Of a DNA stretch of 64,000 bases, positions 28,333-37,138 are shown piece by piece (positions within the stretch are counted from its first letter, which is position 1; every line of letters starts with the position of its first letter). The DNA comes from Candidatus Thalassolituus haligoni (GTDB taxonomy: Bacteria; Pseudomonadota; Gammaproteobacteria; Pseudomonadales; Oceanobacteraceae). The position numbers and the translations under genes were made by a program. The stretch spans positions 155,001 through 219,000 of the forward strand of contig NZ_CP139482.1 of assembly GCF_041222825.1 (NCBI RefSeq), read 5' to 3'. Below the pieces are notes generated by a model. The model saw nothing but the letters and a program-made list of their open reading frames with translations, made no database searches and was not told the DNA's origin.

Positions 28333-29967
28333 ATGAAAGAACAAGTAACCGTCGGTGAAGTCGTCGCTCGTGTGCTGGAAGCCCATGGGGTCGCTGATAT
28401 TTATGGCGTGATATCCATTCATAATTTGCCGATTGCCGATGCTATTGGTCGTCGTGAAAAAATACATTTTGTTTGTGCCCGGGGAGAAGCCGGAGCCGCT
28501 ACCATGGCAGATAGCCATGGCCGTTTTAAAGGTCTGGGCGTCTGTCTGACCAGTACCGGTGCGGGTGCGGGTAATGCGGTTGGCTCGCTGATAGAAGCCT
28601 GTAACGCCGCTAGCCCAATGTTGCATATTACCGGTCAGGTGGAATCTGCTTATCTGGACAGGGATGCCAGTTTTATCCACGAAGCCAAAGACCAGCTGAC
28701 CTTTTTGCGTGCCGCCAGCAAGGCAGCCTATCGCATTACCCATCCGGATCAGGTGGTTGGCATTCTGTGTGAAGCCATTCGGGTTGCGCGTACGGTACCA
28801 ATGGGGCCGGTCAGTGTGGAAATACCGATTGATGTGCAAGCCACAACAATTGCACTGCCTGCCGATCTGGGGCCAATTGCCGTACCGGCGATGCCCGTGG
28901 CCAGTCAGGAAGAGCTGAGTGGTTTACTGCACCAAATACAACAGGCCCGCCGTCCGGTGATCTGGGTTGGCGGTGGAGCGATTGAATCTGTTACTGCAAT
29001 CGCTGCTTTGGCGGACAAAGGCATTCCGGTGTTATCGACGACTCATGCGCGTGGTCTGTTGCCTGATGCGCATCCACGCAGTCTGCGTGCTTTTCATAAC
29101 AGCCCATCCGTCAAGCAACTGCTAGAAGAGGCGGATCTGGTGCTGGTTGCCGGTTCCCGTTTGCGCAGTAACGAAACGACCAGTTACTCAACCTCGTTTG
29201 GTCATCCCCTGATTCAGATTGATGCGCACCCCGGTGCTCAGAATCGTAACTATCGGGTGGATCAGTTTATCTGTGCTGACTGCCAAGCGGTTCTGGCGTA
29301 TTTGGCCGAACATCTGCCTGATCGAATTGACAGCGAATACGATCGTACGATCAAACGGGCGGTGGTGCAGGCGGAGAGCAGTCTGATCGAACAGGTTGGC
29401 AACTACGCCAATCTCTGTCAGGCACTACGAGATGCGCTGCCTCAAGACGGCATTTTTGTCCGCGATATTACTGTCTCGGGTTCTACCTGGGGGAGTCGTT
29501 TACTGTCATTCCAACACCCCAATCAGAACATTCACTCGCTGGCAGGTGCCATTGGCCTAGGTCTGGCCCAAGGTATTGGGGCTGCAATTGCCAACCCAGG
29601 CAAGAAGATAGCGACCATTGTTGGCGATGGTGGCTTGATGCTCGGTATCGGTGAAATGGCCACCATGGTGCAAGAAAATATCGACATGGTACTGATCGTA
29701 ATGAATGACGGAGGTTATGGCGTCATGCGGGGTATTCAGAACAGCTACTTTGAAGGCCGTCAGTACTACAACGAGTTACATACACCGAATTACTGTGACG
29801 TGGGTAAAGCCATGGCGATGCCCAGCTGGCAAGTCGGTTCCGCAGAAGAATTTGCCAGTGCGATCGGTGAAGCCATGCGCTTGAAGGGCCCGGCGCTGAT
29901 CGAAGTGGATATGGTACGGGTCGGTCCGCTGGAATTTTCTGGCCCACCGCAGAAAACCCTGTATTGA
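28333..29967 (+). CDS. Thiamine-diphosphate-dependent enzyme (acetolactate synthase/decarboxylase family)
   Basis: A 544-residue ThDP enzyme with the three-domain layout of acetolactate synthase and benzoylformate decarboxylase. It has the catalytic Glu in CARGEAGAAT, a middle domain, and the ThDP/Mg motif GDGGLMLG...NDGGYG. The GVxxIHNLPIADA start is typical of the less characterised members found in catabolic clusters. It could decarboxylate a 2-oxo acid to the aldehyde for the preceding ALDH. A start at 28273 inside the ALDH gene is rejected; 'gttggagttgatgta' precedes the ATG at 28333. Confidence 0.9.
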   Translation: MKEQVTVGEVVARVLEAHGVADIYGVISIHNLPIADAIGRREKIHFVCARGEAGAATMADSHGRFKGLGVCLTSTGAGAGNAVGSLIEACNAASPMLHITGQVESAYLDRDASFIHEAKDQLTFLRAASKAAYRITHPDQVVGILCEAIRVARTVPMGPVSVEIPIDVQATTIALPADLGPIAVPAMPVASQEELSGLLHQIQQARRPVIWVGGGAIESVTAIAALADKGIPVLSTTHARGLLPDAHPRSLRAFHNSPSVKQLLEEADLVLVAGSRLRSNETTSYSTSFGHPLIQIDAHPGAQNRNYRVDQFICADCQAVLAYLAEHLPDRIDSEYDRTIKRAVVQAESSLIEQVGNYANLCQALRDALPQDGIFVRDITVSGSTWGSRLLSFQHPNQNIHSLAGAIGLGLAQGIGAAIANPGKKIATIVGDGGLMLGIGEMATMVQENIDMVLIVMNDGGYGVMRGIQNSYFEGRQYYNELHTPNYCDVGKAMAMPSWQVGSAEEFASAIGEAMRLKGPALIEVDMVRVGPLEFSGPPQKTLY

Positions 29968-29980
29968 GAGAGACGTCATC

Positions 29981-31417
29981 ATGGAACCCGTCATGGAACC
30001 CGTCGTTGCCGACGTGCGTATTGAAACAGACTTGCTGGGGCCGTTGGCGGTTCCCGCCAGTGCCTACTACGGCGTACAGACCCGGCGTGCTTGTGACAAC
30101 TTTAACCTGAGTGGGGTGACGCTGGCGCATTTTCCCCAGTTGATTAACGCTCTGGCGATGGTGAAACAGGGCTGTGCACTGGCTAATACCGAACTGGGGT
30201 TGCTGGATCAGAAACGCGGTGATGCCATTGTGGCCGCCAGCCATTTGCTCCTGCAGGGGCAGTTTCATCAGCAGTTTGTCGTTGACATGATTCAGGGCGG
30301 CGCTGGCACCTCCACTAATATGAATGCCAATGAGGTCATCGCCAACATTGGTCTGGAGCTGATGGGCTATGAGCGTGGCCAGTATCAGCATCTGCATCCC
30401 AACAACGATGTGAATCGGGCACAGTCAACCAACGATGTGTATCCCACCGCTGTGCGGCTGGCGATTCTACTGAGTCACAGCGATTTGTTGGCGTCGCTTA
30501 GCCGTTTACAGGCTGCGCTACGGGACAAGAGTCACGAGTTTGCAGACGTGATTAAAATGGGTCGCACCCAATTGCAAGACGCAGTACCGATGACACTGGG
30601 GCAAGAATTTGGAGCCTGGGCATCGACTCTGGGTGAAGATATTCGGGTGCTCGCCTCTCTTTCCGAGTTACTCAAAGAAGTGAACCTTGGCGGGACAGCC
30701 ATTGGTACGGGTATTAATGCGGATCCGCGTTACGGCAAACTGGCGATTGAACATCTGTCCAGAATCAGTGGCTTTACCCTGATCCAGTCGGAAGATCTGA
30801 TTGAAGCCTCATCTGACATGGGGGCGTTTGTGCTGTTTTCCTCCATGTTAAAGCGGCTGGCGATCAAACTATCAAAAATTTCCAATGATCTGCGACTGTT
30901 GAGCATGGGGCCGCGAGCGGGCATCAACGAAATCAACCTGCCACCGCAACAGCCGGGCAGCTCGATAATGCCGGGTAAGGTTAATCCGGTGATCCCGGAA
31001 GCCGTAAATCAGGTGGCGTATCAGGTGATGGGGCACGATCTGGCGATTTGTATGGCGGCGGAAGCGGGTCAGTTGCAACTGAACGCCATGGAGCCATTGA
31101 TTATTTACAACATTCTGGAATCCATGCGCTTACTCAAGCGCGCCATGATGATGCTGGACGAGCGTTGCATCCGGGGCATCACGGCCAATCGCGATGCATG
31201 TGCCGGTATGGTTCACCGCGCCATCGGTTTGGTGACAGCACTGAATCCTTATATCGGTTATGAAAATGCTACGCGCATCGCCAGTAGGGCACTGAAGGAA
31301 AATCGCAGTGTGATTGACTTGGTGGAAGAAGAAGGCCTGCTGCCCGCAGATGAATTGCGACGTCTTCTGGAACCGCGACGTTTGATTAATGCAATACAAG
31401 ACACCGGGGCCTGGTGA
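29981..31417 (+). CDS. aspA: Aspartate ammonia-lyase (aspartase)
   Basis: A 478-residue member of the fumarase/aspartase superfamily. It starts RIETDLLGPLAVPASAYYGVQT, has QGGAGTSTNMNANEV, HPNNDVNRAQSTND and the SS-loop signature GSSIMPGKVNP, all as in true aspartase. It deaminates aspartate to fumarate, feeding the TCA cycle. The 5' end has a tandem 12-nt duplication giving MEPVMEPV, so either Met could be the start. Last gene of the cluster, 13 nt after the ThDP gene. No clear terminator follows; the 31418-31631 gap is otherwise featureless. Confidence 0.93.
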   Translation: MEPVMEPVVADVRIETDLLGPLAVPASAYYGVQTRRACDNFNLSGVTLAHFPQLINALAMVKQGCALANTELGLLDQKRGDAIVAASHLLLQGQFHQQFVVDMIQGGAGTSTNMNANEVIANIGLELMGYERGQYQHLHPNNDVNRAQSTNDVYPTAVRLAILLSHSDLLASLSRLQAALRDKSHEFADVIKMGRTQLQDAVPMTLGQEFGAWASTLGEDIRVLASLSELLKEVNLGGTAIGTGINADPRYGKLAIEHLSRISGFTLIQSEDLIEASSDMGAFVLFSSMLKRLAIKLSKISNDLRLLSMGPRAGINEINLPPQQPGSSIMPGKVNPVIPEAVNQVAYQVMGHDLAICMAAEAGQLQLNAMEPLIIYNILESMRLLKRAMMMLDERCIRGITANRDACAGMVHRAIGLVTALNPYIGYENATRIASRALKENRSVIDLVEEEGLLPADELRRLLEPRRLINAIQDTGAW

Positions 31418-31631
31418 GTGATCAAATATTCTCAGGGGAGATCTAACAACGGCTGCGCTCGCTATGACGGCGATTAATAATCGTCCTCTCATTGTTCGTG
31501 ATATTGCCAGATGTCTTCCCGAAGGAACCGATCCTGAATGTCATCGTGATTCAATGTGTTTTGTAACTAATTAATAAACAAGAAGATATTCTGTTATCCT
31601 GCAGTTTTTATGTATGGATGACCAGGTATTT

Positions 31632-32399
31632 ATGGCCAGCTTCTCGACCCATCTCGGTGGGGCTGCAACCGTCAGCGCGATGGCCTCTTCCTTGTTGGTG
31701 ATTGCCAACTGGGTTTCTTTTCCTGAAGCTCTTGTCTTGTTTCTGCTGGGGATGTTTGGCGGCATTTTACCGGACATCGATTCCGATTCTTCCCGGCCGG
31801 TTGTGTGGGTATTTAACTGCCTTGGATCGTTGGCCGCTGGACTGACCCTGTGGCTTTTGCTTCCTCATGTCTCATCCAGCTGGACGTCATTGGCGGGTGT
31901 TTGGGCAGGAATGGCGCTGTCCTACTCCCTGGCTGGGCCAGTCGCAATGCAGGTGTTTTTTCGCTACACCGTGCACCGAGGGGTTATTCACTCGTTGTTG
32001 GCTGCTGTCTTTTGCGGTTTGCTGGCGGTTGTGGTGATCGATCAATTGTTTGAGCGCAGTGCCGATTTTTGCTGGTTTGGTGGCGGCTTTGTTACTGGCG
32101 GCTTTATTGTGCACTTACTGCTGGATGAACTCTATGCCGTGGATTTCAACGGCATGCGGTTGAAAAAATCCTTTGGTACAGCCATCAAGCCGGTCAGCCT
32201 GGATAACTGGCAGGGTACGATAATACTGGTGATCGCTTGTAGTGTGCTGTATCAGGGAACGCCTTCTCCGTTGCGGCTGGCGTTACCCGTCCAATACCTT
32301 ATGGGGAATCTGCTGAGTCAGCTACCGTTAGTCGGACGGTTACCACAACGTCTACAGCCGCAGACAGAAACTGGCGTATTGTACTTTCCTCGCGACTGA
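31632..32399 (+). CDS. YdjM-like inner-membrane metal-dependent hydrolase (LexA-regulated family, DUF457)
   Basis: A 255-residue polytopic membrane protein. It has an N-terminal HLGGAATVSAMA, then GMFGGILPDIDSDSSRP, the acidic motif of this family, VHRGVIHSLLAAVFCGLL and a HLLLDELYAVDFNG segment; these His/Asp motifs are those of YdjM-type membrane-bound hydrolases. The function is unknown. The ATG at 31632 starts the conserved sequence; one six codons earlier is possible. No LexA box was recognised upstream. It lies between the catabolic cluster and the esterase-like lipoprotein. Confidence 0.82.
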   Translation: MASFSTHLGGAATVSAMASSLLVIANWVSFPEALVLFLLGMFGGILPDIDSDSSRPVVWVFNCLGSLAAGLTLWLLLPHVSSSWTSLAGVWAGMALSYSLAGPVAMQVFFRYTVHRGVIHSLLAAVFCGLLAVVVIDQLFERSADFCWFGGGFVTGGFIVHLLLDELYAVDFNGMRLKKSFGTAIKPVSLDNWQGTIILVIACSVLYQGTPSPLRLALPVQYLMGNLLSQLPLVGRLPQRLQPQTETGVLYFPRD

Positions 32400-32484
32400 G
32401 AAGCGATTCGCGGATCAACCACTCAGACGCCGGTTATATTCATGGATGTCATCAACGTCAACTGCCCTGGGCAAGGAGGCCACT

Positions 32485-33597
32485 GTGTTCCCGTTAGTAA
32501 TACTCCGCCGTGTATCTGTACTGTGTCTGGTGCTGTTTATTGGCGCCTGTTCGCAAGAGGAAGCACCGGCTCAATCGACCGCCTCGTCGGATAAGCCAAC
32601 TGCTAGCGGCGCGGCCGCCTTGGCCAGTTACAGCGCCGACCTTCAGCAAACCTCGGTATCCGGGCTGTCGTCTGGCGCCTTTATGACGTCCCAGCTTTAC
32701 ATGGCTCACTCCGACATAATGGTGGGGGCCGGAGTGATTGCTGGTGGCCCTTACCTCTGTTCTCGCTCCTGGCCAATGGCGGCTCCGGCACTGACGGCAA
32801 CCACCACCTGCATGAATCCGCCCTCTGAGTCGTTGGGACCAAATCTGTCACGATTGCTCACGCTTACTCGAGAACTGGCCGAGGAAGAGAGTATCGATCC
32901 GCTGGCCAATCTGAAGGATGATCGTTTTTATCTGTTCAGTGGCCTCAGCGATGACACGGTGGTCAGCCAGGTGGTTGATGCAACCCGCGACTACTTCCTG
33001 CAGCTGGGCGTGCCCGCCCAGCAAATTCTCTACAGCAACCAGATTAACGCCGGGCACGCCATCATCACCAATAATGACGACGATACTGACTGCTCCATCA
33101 CGCAATCACCGTTTATCAACAACTGCCAATTTATGCAGGCCACCCGCATTCTGTCGTATCTGTACATGGACGCCAATCCGCCCGCCCCGACAGCCAGCGG
33201 TGAGCTGATTGCGTTTGACCAGCGGCCATTTCTGGTGGGAGAGCTGACCAGCATGGCGGATACCGGCTATGTCTACGTGCCGGAATATTGCCAACAGCAC
33301 AGCAATTGCCGCATTCATGTTGCAGTTCACGGCTGTAAGCAGTCTTATGAAGAAATTGGCGATGCCTATATTCGTACTACTGGGTACAACCCGATGGCCG
33401 ATACCAATCGATTGATCGTGCTTTATCCACAGGTGAACGTCTCAGATTTGGCACCACTGAATCCGCTCGGCTGTTGGGATTTTTGGGGCTATTCCTCGGT
33501 GGATATTTTCCAGCCGGATTTCTACAGCCGCGACGCGCCACAAATAAAATCGATCTACGCCATGATCCAGCGGCTGGCCGAGGAGCAAGAAGAGTAG
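32485..33597 (+). CDS. Secreted PHB-depolymerase-like esterase lipoprotein
   Basis: A 370-residue exported hydrolase. From the GTG at 32485 (behind 'aaggaggccact') the protein has a lipoprotein signal ending LFIGAC, then a Ser/Thr/Ala-rich linker. The catalytic domain begins near [12 protein letters not shown], with the lipase-box-like GLSSGAF for the nucleophile Ser. The His is probably in NAGHAI, and the Asp in GLSDDTV. It resembles extracellular poly(3-hydroxybutyrate) depolymerases. The C-terminal block has [12 protein letters not shown] and [11 protein letters not shown]. It may degrade polyesters or other esters at the cell surface. It is the last backbone-like gene before the mobile island. 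Confidence 0.84.
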   Translation: MFPLVILRRVSVLCLVLFIGACSQEEAPAQSTASSDKPTASGAAALASYSADLQQTSVSGLSSGAFMTSQLYMAHSDIMVGAGVIAGGPYLCSRSWPMAAPALTATTTCMNPPSESLGPNLSRLLTLTRELAEEESIDPLANLKDDRFYLFSGLSDDTVVSQVVDATRDYFLQLGVPAQQILYSNQINAGHAIITNNDDDTDCSITQSPFINNCQFMQATRILSYLYMDANPPAPTASGELIAFDQRPFLVGELTSMADTGYVYVPEYCQQHSNCRIHVAVHGCKQSYEEIGDAYIRTTGYNPMADTNRLIVLYPQVNVSDLAPLNPLGCWDFWGYSSVDIFQPDFYSRDAPQIKSIYAMIQRLAEEQEE

Positions 33598-33755
33598 TCG
33601 ATCGCCTGAGCCGCTACGTCACGAGGTGTTTTATCGCGCTTCAGATCGATGATAATCAGCATCCAGAGCCAACGGGACAATCTACTTGTCGAAAGTCGTA
33701 CAAACTTGGCGGCCAATCAGCAACCAGACCGGAATGTTCAACCAGAACAGTTTCG

Positions 33756-33959
33756 GGTAAGACCGGGCAGCTATTTGAGCCTTGTTCTGGCGCATTCAGA
33801 AAGGCGATAGATGAATTGCCAGCGGGTCAGTTAACGCATGTATGCCGACACACATTTGCGAGCCACTACCTTATGAATGGCGGAGATATATTGACTCTCC
33901 AGAGGATTCTTGGGCATTCGAGTTTAACGATGACGATGCGCTACTCACATTTTGCATAG
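33756..33959 (+). pseudogene. Tyrosine recombinase (phage-type integrase) C-terminal fragment
   Basis: Only the catalytic end of a XerC/phage integrase remains: [18 protein letters not shown] with the HxxR, LGHSS with the third His, and RYSHF with the nucleophile Tyr. The N-terminal two-thirds are missing. Downstream of the stop, the same frame reads DHLSSMLRFN, as in intact relatives, so the TAG at 33957-33959 may be a late mutation. The fragment marks the left edge of the island; an IS66 remnant starts 32 nt later. Confidence 0.8.
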
Positions 33960-33990
33960 GATCATTTGAGCAGTATGCTTCGCTTTAATC

Positions 33991-34370
33991 GTAAACGCTC
34001 AAACAACCCCATCTACCGATTTAAATAACGGCCGCTTTCATATTCTCAGGCAGCAGTTTTTCGATGTCTTCCACGGTTTCGCATAACGGCAACAGGGCAA
34101 ACACTCTCCGTAAATACGCGTAAGGCTCCAGGTCGTTCGCTTTGGCGGTTTCTATCAGGCTATACATCATGGCGCTGGCTTTTGCGCCACGCTGACTGTC
34201 ACTGAATAACCAATTTTTGCGCCCTATCGCAAACGGTCGGATAGCATTTTCGACGGGATTATTATCTATATGAAGTCGCCCATCGGTGAGGTAGACCGCT
34301 AGTTTGTCCCAGTTTTTATCGAGGTAGGCTAAGGGGTCCATCTATTTAATCAGTTCTTGATACACTTCCA
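33991..34370 (-). mobile_element. IS66-family remnant (3' end)
   Basis: The end GTAAACGCTC at 33991 resembles the GTAAGCGCCC terminus of the complete IS66 at 39101. Next to it lies the 3' part of an IS66 transposase gene on the minus strand. The other end is lost; the IS5 element begins about here. Confidence 0.75.
34021..34341 (-). pseudogene. IS66 transposase (TnpC) C-terminal fragment
   Basis: A 106-residue open frame equal to the last part of IS66 transposases: LHIDNNPVENAIRPFAIGRKNWLF, SDSQRGAKASAMMYSLIETAKAN and a final LPENMKAAVI. About 430 N-terminal residues are missing. It differs clearly from the complete IS66 transposase of this window, so it is from another IS66. Confidence 0.9.
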
Positions 34371-34375
34371 CACAC

Positions 34376-35545
34376 GACTTCGGATAACAACGGTCACACG
34401 GTATGCAGCCAGGATTCTTCGACTTTGATGACCTGAACGACAAACTGGATCAGCACAACGACCCACTCACCAAAATCAACGAACTCGTCGACTGGTCAGC
34501 CTTTCGGCCTGTATTCAACAAGATCCGCATGCCTCGTTCATCCAACAAGGGGCGTCCTCGTTCAGACACCCTGCTCATGTTCAAAATGATTTTCCTGCGC
34601 CACTACTACAACCTGTCGCTCAAGCAGGTCGAGTATCAGGTGCTGGATCGCCTGTCGTTTCGGCGTTTTCTGGGCTTGTCGCTGGAAGATCCGGTACCCG
34701 ATGCCAATACCGTCTGGAAATATGAAGAGTTACTCGTCCAGAAAAACCTCACCGATGAACTGTTTTACAGCTTGCTCTCGCAAATCGAAGCCCACGGTTA
34801 TCGGCCTCAAGGCGGTCAAATTGTCGATGCCACCCTGGTTGAAGCACCCAAGCGAAAAACTGAAGAGTAGCAGCAGGAAAAAGCCCGCAAAGCACAAGAA
34901 AAGTCAGACGGAGATGACGATGACCCGACACCGCCTGCCTCTTCAGAACGCACTCCGGCCCAGCAGCGCCAGGCCAGTCGTGATGCGGCCTGGACGAAGA
35001 AACATGGCAAGAGCTACTTCGGCTATAAAAATCACACCAGCGTCGATAAACAGCACAAACTCATTCGCAGCTACGAAGCGACTGCGGCCAATAAACACGA
35101 TGGGCACCAGCTCGAAGCCCTGATCGATGGCGACAACAGCAGCGCGGATGTCTGGGCAGATAGCGCTTATCGAAGCGCAGAAAATGAAAGCATGTTGGAA
35201 GACCGGGGCTACCGCTCCCACATCCACCGCAAGAAACCCCGAGGTAAAGACATGCCTGAACGTAGCAAGCTGGCGAATCAAAAACGCTCTCAGGTTCGGG
35301 CACGTGTCGAACATGTTTATGCGGACATGAAACGCGACGGCAAAAAGTTCATGGTGCGTTGCATCGGCCAGGCCAGAGCGGAACTGAGAATCGGCTTGAT
35401 GAACATGGTGTACAACGCTCGTCGCTGGAGTTTTCTATCCCACGTGGGATAGGTGCATCTGAATGACGCGATTTGGGCTGGAAATAGTCCAAATCTCTAC
35501 TGAGTTGGCCGGAAATGGGCCGGATAATTAGGATATTCCGAAGTC
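34376..35545 (+). mobile_element. IS5-family insertion sequence (ends tentative)
   Basis: The transposase gene is bracketed by a near-perfect inverted repeat: GACTTCGGATAAC at 34376 and its complement-like TATTCCGAAGTC ending at 35545 (11 of 12 bases match). This gives about 1,170 bp. No target duplication was confirmed, so the exact ends are provisional. It seems to have cut the IS66 remnant. Confidence 0.5.
34403..35452 (+). pseudogene. IS5-family transposase interrupted by an in-frame TAG
   Basis: About 349 codons in one frame with a single TAG at 34868-34870, between KTEE and QQEKARK; CAG in place of TAG would restore it. N-terminal part: KMIFLRHYYNLSLKQVEYQV, then DATLVEAPK with the first DDE Asp. 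After the stop come GYKNHTSVDKQHKLIRSYEAT, WADSAYRS with the second Asp, and VEHVYADMKRDGK with the Glu. All catalytic residues are present, so the stop is the only visible lesion. Confidence 0.85.
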
Positions 35546-35624
35546 ATTGACGTGAATAATTTGCGGCAACGGTGGCTTTACGCGACTAAATAGATCTCCC
35601 CTGAAGCCAAGTCAAGATGCGGAA

Positions 35625-35963
35625 GTGATTTCTTTTCAGAAGAGCAAAACGGCTTGGGGACAGCTATATAAGGATTACGTCACCGCGCCGAAAAACCCCC
35701 TGCGCGGCTTTGAGACCATTGCGCTGTCGAAACCCGTTCAACGGGATCAGGTGAAGATGGCGGTCAATTTTTATTCAGGAGCAGCGCCCACGGGCGCTTC
35801 TTTCGAAGTGCGGATGGAGCTTGACGGTCAGGTTTACGCCAAGCGCTACTCGCTCAGTGCCACGCAAGGCAACCGTGGTCAGGATGCTGTATCCGTGCTC
35901 ACCACTGGGAGCACATCCAAGTACACGATGCGCATTGATCCGCGTACCATTGCCAGCCCTTGA
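35625..35963 (+). CDS. Hypothetical protein, probably a C-terminal fragment
   Basis: A 112-residue frame starting at a GTG. The same frame stays open back to a stop at 35553 (reading GNGGFTRLNRSPLKPSQDAEV), which suggests the true N-terminus was lost when the mobile elements to the left inserted. The visible part has a beta-rich pattern with AVNFYSGAAPTGASFEVRMELDGQVYAKRY. I do not recognise the family. It is followed by the higBA pair. Confidence 0.5.
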   Translation: MISFQKSKTAWGQLYKDYVTAPKNPLRGFETIALSKPVQRDQVKMAVNFYSGAAPTGASFEVRMELDGQVYAKRYSLSATQGNRGQDAVSVLTTGSTSKYTMRIDPRTIASP

Positions 35964-36028
35964 GCCAAAGCTGGGCTTTGATCATTTTTGAGACCGCTTT
36001 ACTGACACAGCAATATTTTACAGGAGAA

Positions 36029-36067
36029 ATGGCTTGTACTGTGTATCGATACAGGCTACATTTATGA
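36029..36067 (+). other. Possible 12-codon leader ORF overlapping higB
   Basis: The best ribosome site in the region, 'aggag' at 36022-36026, fits an ATG at 36029 that encodes MACTVYRYRLHL and stops at TGA 36065-36067. The higB ATG at 36064 overlaps this stop (ATGA), so translation of higB could be coupled to the leader. Confidence 0.4.
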
Positions 36068-36354
36068 TTGCATCATTCAAGGATCAGTGGCTAGAGGACT
36101 ATTACTTCCAAGGCAAGACATCGTCCAATCTTCAGTCCTCGTTAGAAAGTGCGCTCAAGCGGAAGCTTGACATTATGCATGTCGCTGTTGAGGAAAAGGA
36201 CTTGCGAATACCGCCAGGCAATCGCTTTGAGCACTTAACGGGCAAGCTGGATGGATGGTGTTCCATTCGGGTGAATAAACAATATCGGCTGATCTTTCAG
36301 TGGCAGAATGGCGAAGCAACCCAAGTTTACTTAGATCCACACACCTATCGATAA
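36064..36354 (+). CDS. higB: HigB-like toxin (RelE superfamily mRNA interferase)
   Basis: A 96-residue toxin that in this family cleaves mRNA on the ribosome. It starts MIASFKDQWLEDYYFQG, the usual HigB beginning. It continues with LKRKLDIMHVAVEEKDLRIPPGNRFEHLTGKLDG and WCSIRVNKQYRLIFQWQNGEA, the RelE-fold core with the Arg residues used in catalysis. A TTG ten codons upstream is in frame but less likely. The antitoxin gene follows 27 nt later. Confidence 0.92.
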   Translation: MIASFKDQWLEDYYFQGKTSSNLQSSLESALKRKLDIMHVAVEEKDLRIPPGNRFEHLTGKLDGWCSIRVNKQYRLIFQWQNGEATQVYLDPHTYR

Positions 36355-36381
36355 AACGACCGATAACAAAGGACACACACA

Positions 36382-36696
36382 ATGGCTGACAAGTTACAGA
36401 TTCCCGCTCATCAACCGACCAGTGTCGGAGCCATGCTCAAAGAAGAGTTTTTGTCCCCCATGGGTGTTTCCCAAGGTGAGTTGGCTAAAGCAATGGGGGT
36501 GGGGCGTAAAACCGTCAATGAATTATGCGGCAATCGACGTGGTGTTACCGCTGAAACGGCGTTCTTGTTGGCCAAAGTGCTCGGTACATCCCCGGAATTT
36601 TGGCTGAACCTCCAGTTGTTGAACGATCTTTGGCTCGCCCAGCACAGCGAAGTGCTCAAAGAAAAATTAGCAAAAGCGCATCCTCTGGCCGCTTAA
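36382..36696 (+). CDS. higA: HigA-like antitoxin (XRE-family)
   Basis: A 104-residue helix-turn-helix protein that binds and neutralises HigB and represses the operon. It has HPTSVGAMLKEEFL-like start (QPTSVGAMLKEEF), HTH GVSQGELAKAMGVGRKTVNELCGN and the family's RRGVTAETAFLLAKVLGTSPEFWLNLQ. The toxin-first gene order is normal for higBA. The stop codon lies within the terminator stem. Confidence 0.94.
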   Translation: MADKLQIPAHQPTSVGAMLKEEFLSPMGVSQGELAKAMGVGRKTVNELCGNRRGVTAETAFLLAKVLGTSPEFWLNLQLLNDLWLAQHSEVLKEKLAKAHPLAA

Positions 36697-36710
36697 GCGG
36701 CCTTTGTTTT
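36687..36710 (+). terminator. Terminator of higBA
   Basis: A perfect 16-bp palindrome, GGCCGCTTAAGCGGCC, is followed by TTTGTTTT. It includes the higA TAA (36694-36696). Confidence 0.85.
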
Positions 36711-36756
36711 CCTATCTTGCTCTAATCCTGGTTTTACTCTCCCCACAATCTCGACC

Positions 36757-37062
36757 TTACTCCCTGCCTCTATCATTCCCTTTGCTTTGACCTTGGCTCT
36801 GTTCCCCAAAGCTTTGGCTTAGCCGCTGCTGTTTTGTCTGATCGACCTGATCAAAGGGATCGGGTCGGTGTTTTTCGATTTCCCGCTGCCATGCTTGATT
36901 AAAATGCTGTTGATCAATGTCGTGTCCTATCTGACCGGGAGGCGCTGGCTTTTGGTGAGGTTGCTCGTTTTTGATCATATCTGTGGCCTGAATGGGTTCG
37001 GGCGTGTGCCCGGAGGCTGCCCAGCCAAAGGCGTCTTTGGCCTTGCCTTCTTGATTATCCAT
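36757..37062 (-). CDS. Small hydrophilic protein, unknown, in conjugative remnant
   Basis: A 101-residue, Gln/Asp/Lys-rich protein with no hydrophobic segment (starts DNQEGKAKDAFGWAASGH). I recognise no family. A good ribosome site ('tgaggtaatcaca') precedes the ATG, which supports it being real. It lies on the same strand as, and downstream of, the coupling-protein fragment, so it may belong to the same lost conjugative module. Confidence 0.6.
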   Translation of the reverse strand: MDNQEGKAKDAFGWAASGHTPEPIQATDMIKNEQPHQKPAPPGQIGHDIDQQHFNQAWQREIEKHRPDPFDQVDQTKQQRLSQSFGEQSQGQSKGNDRGRE

Positions 37063-37138
37063 TGTGATTACCTCAATGAATTCAATCGTTTATGAAATTT
37101 CTTTGCGTGCTTGGGCTTGGCTGCGAGATAATAGGGTT

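Noticed and set aside
33474..33755. First ~94 codons of the frame that leads into the integrase fragment
   Set aside because: They overlap the esterase gene in another frame and do not resemble an integrase N-terminus.
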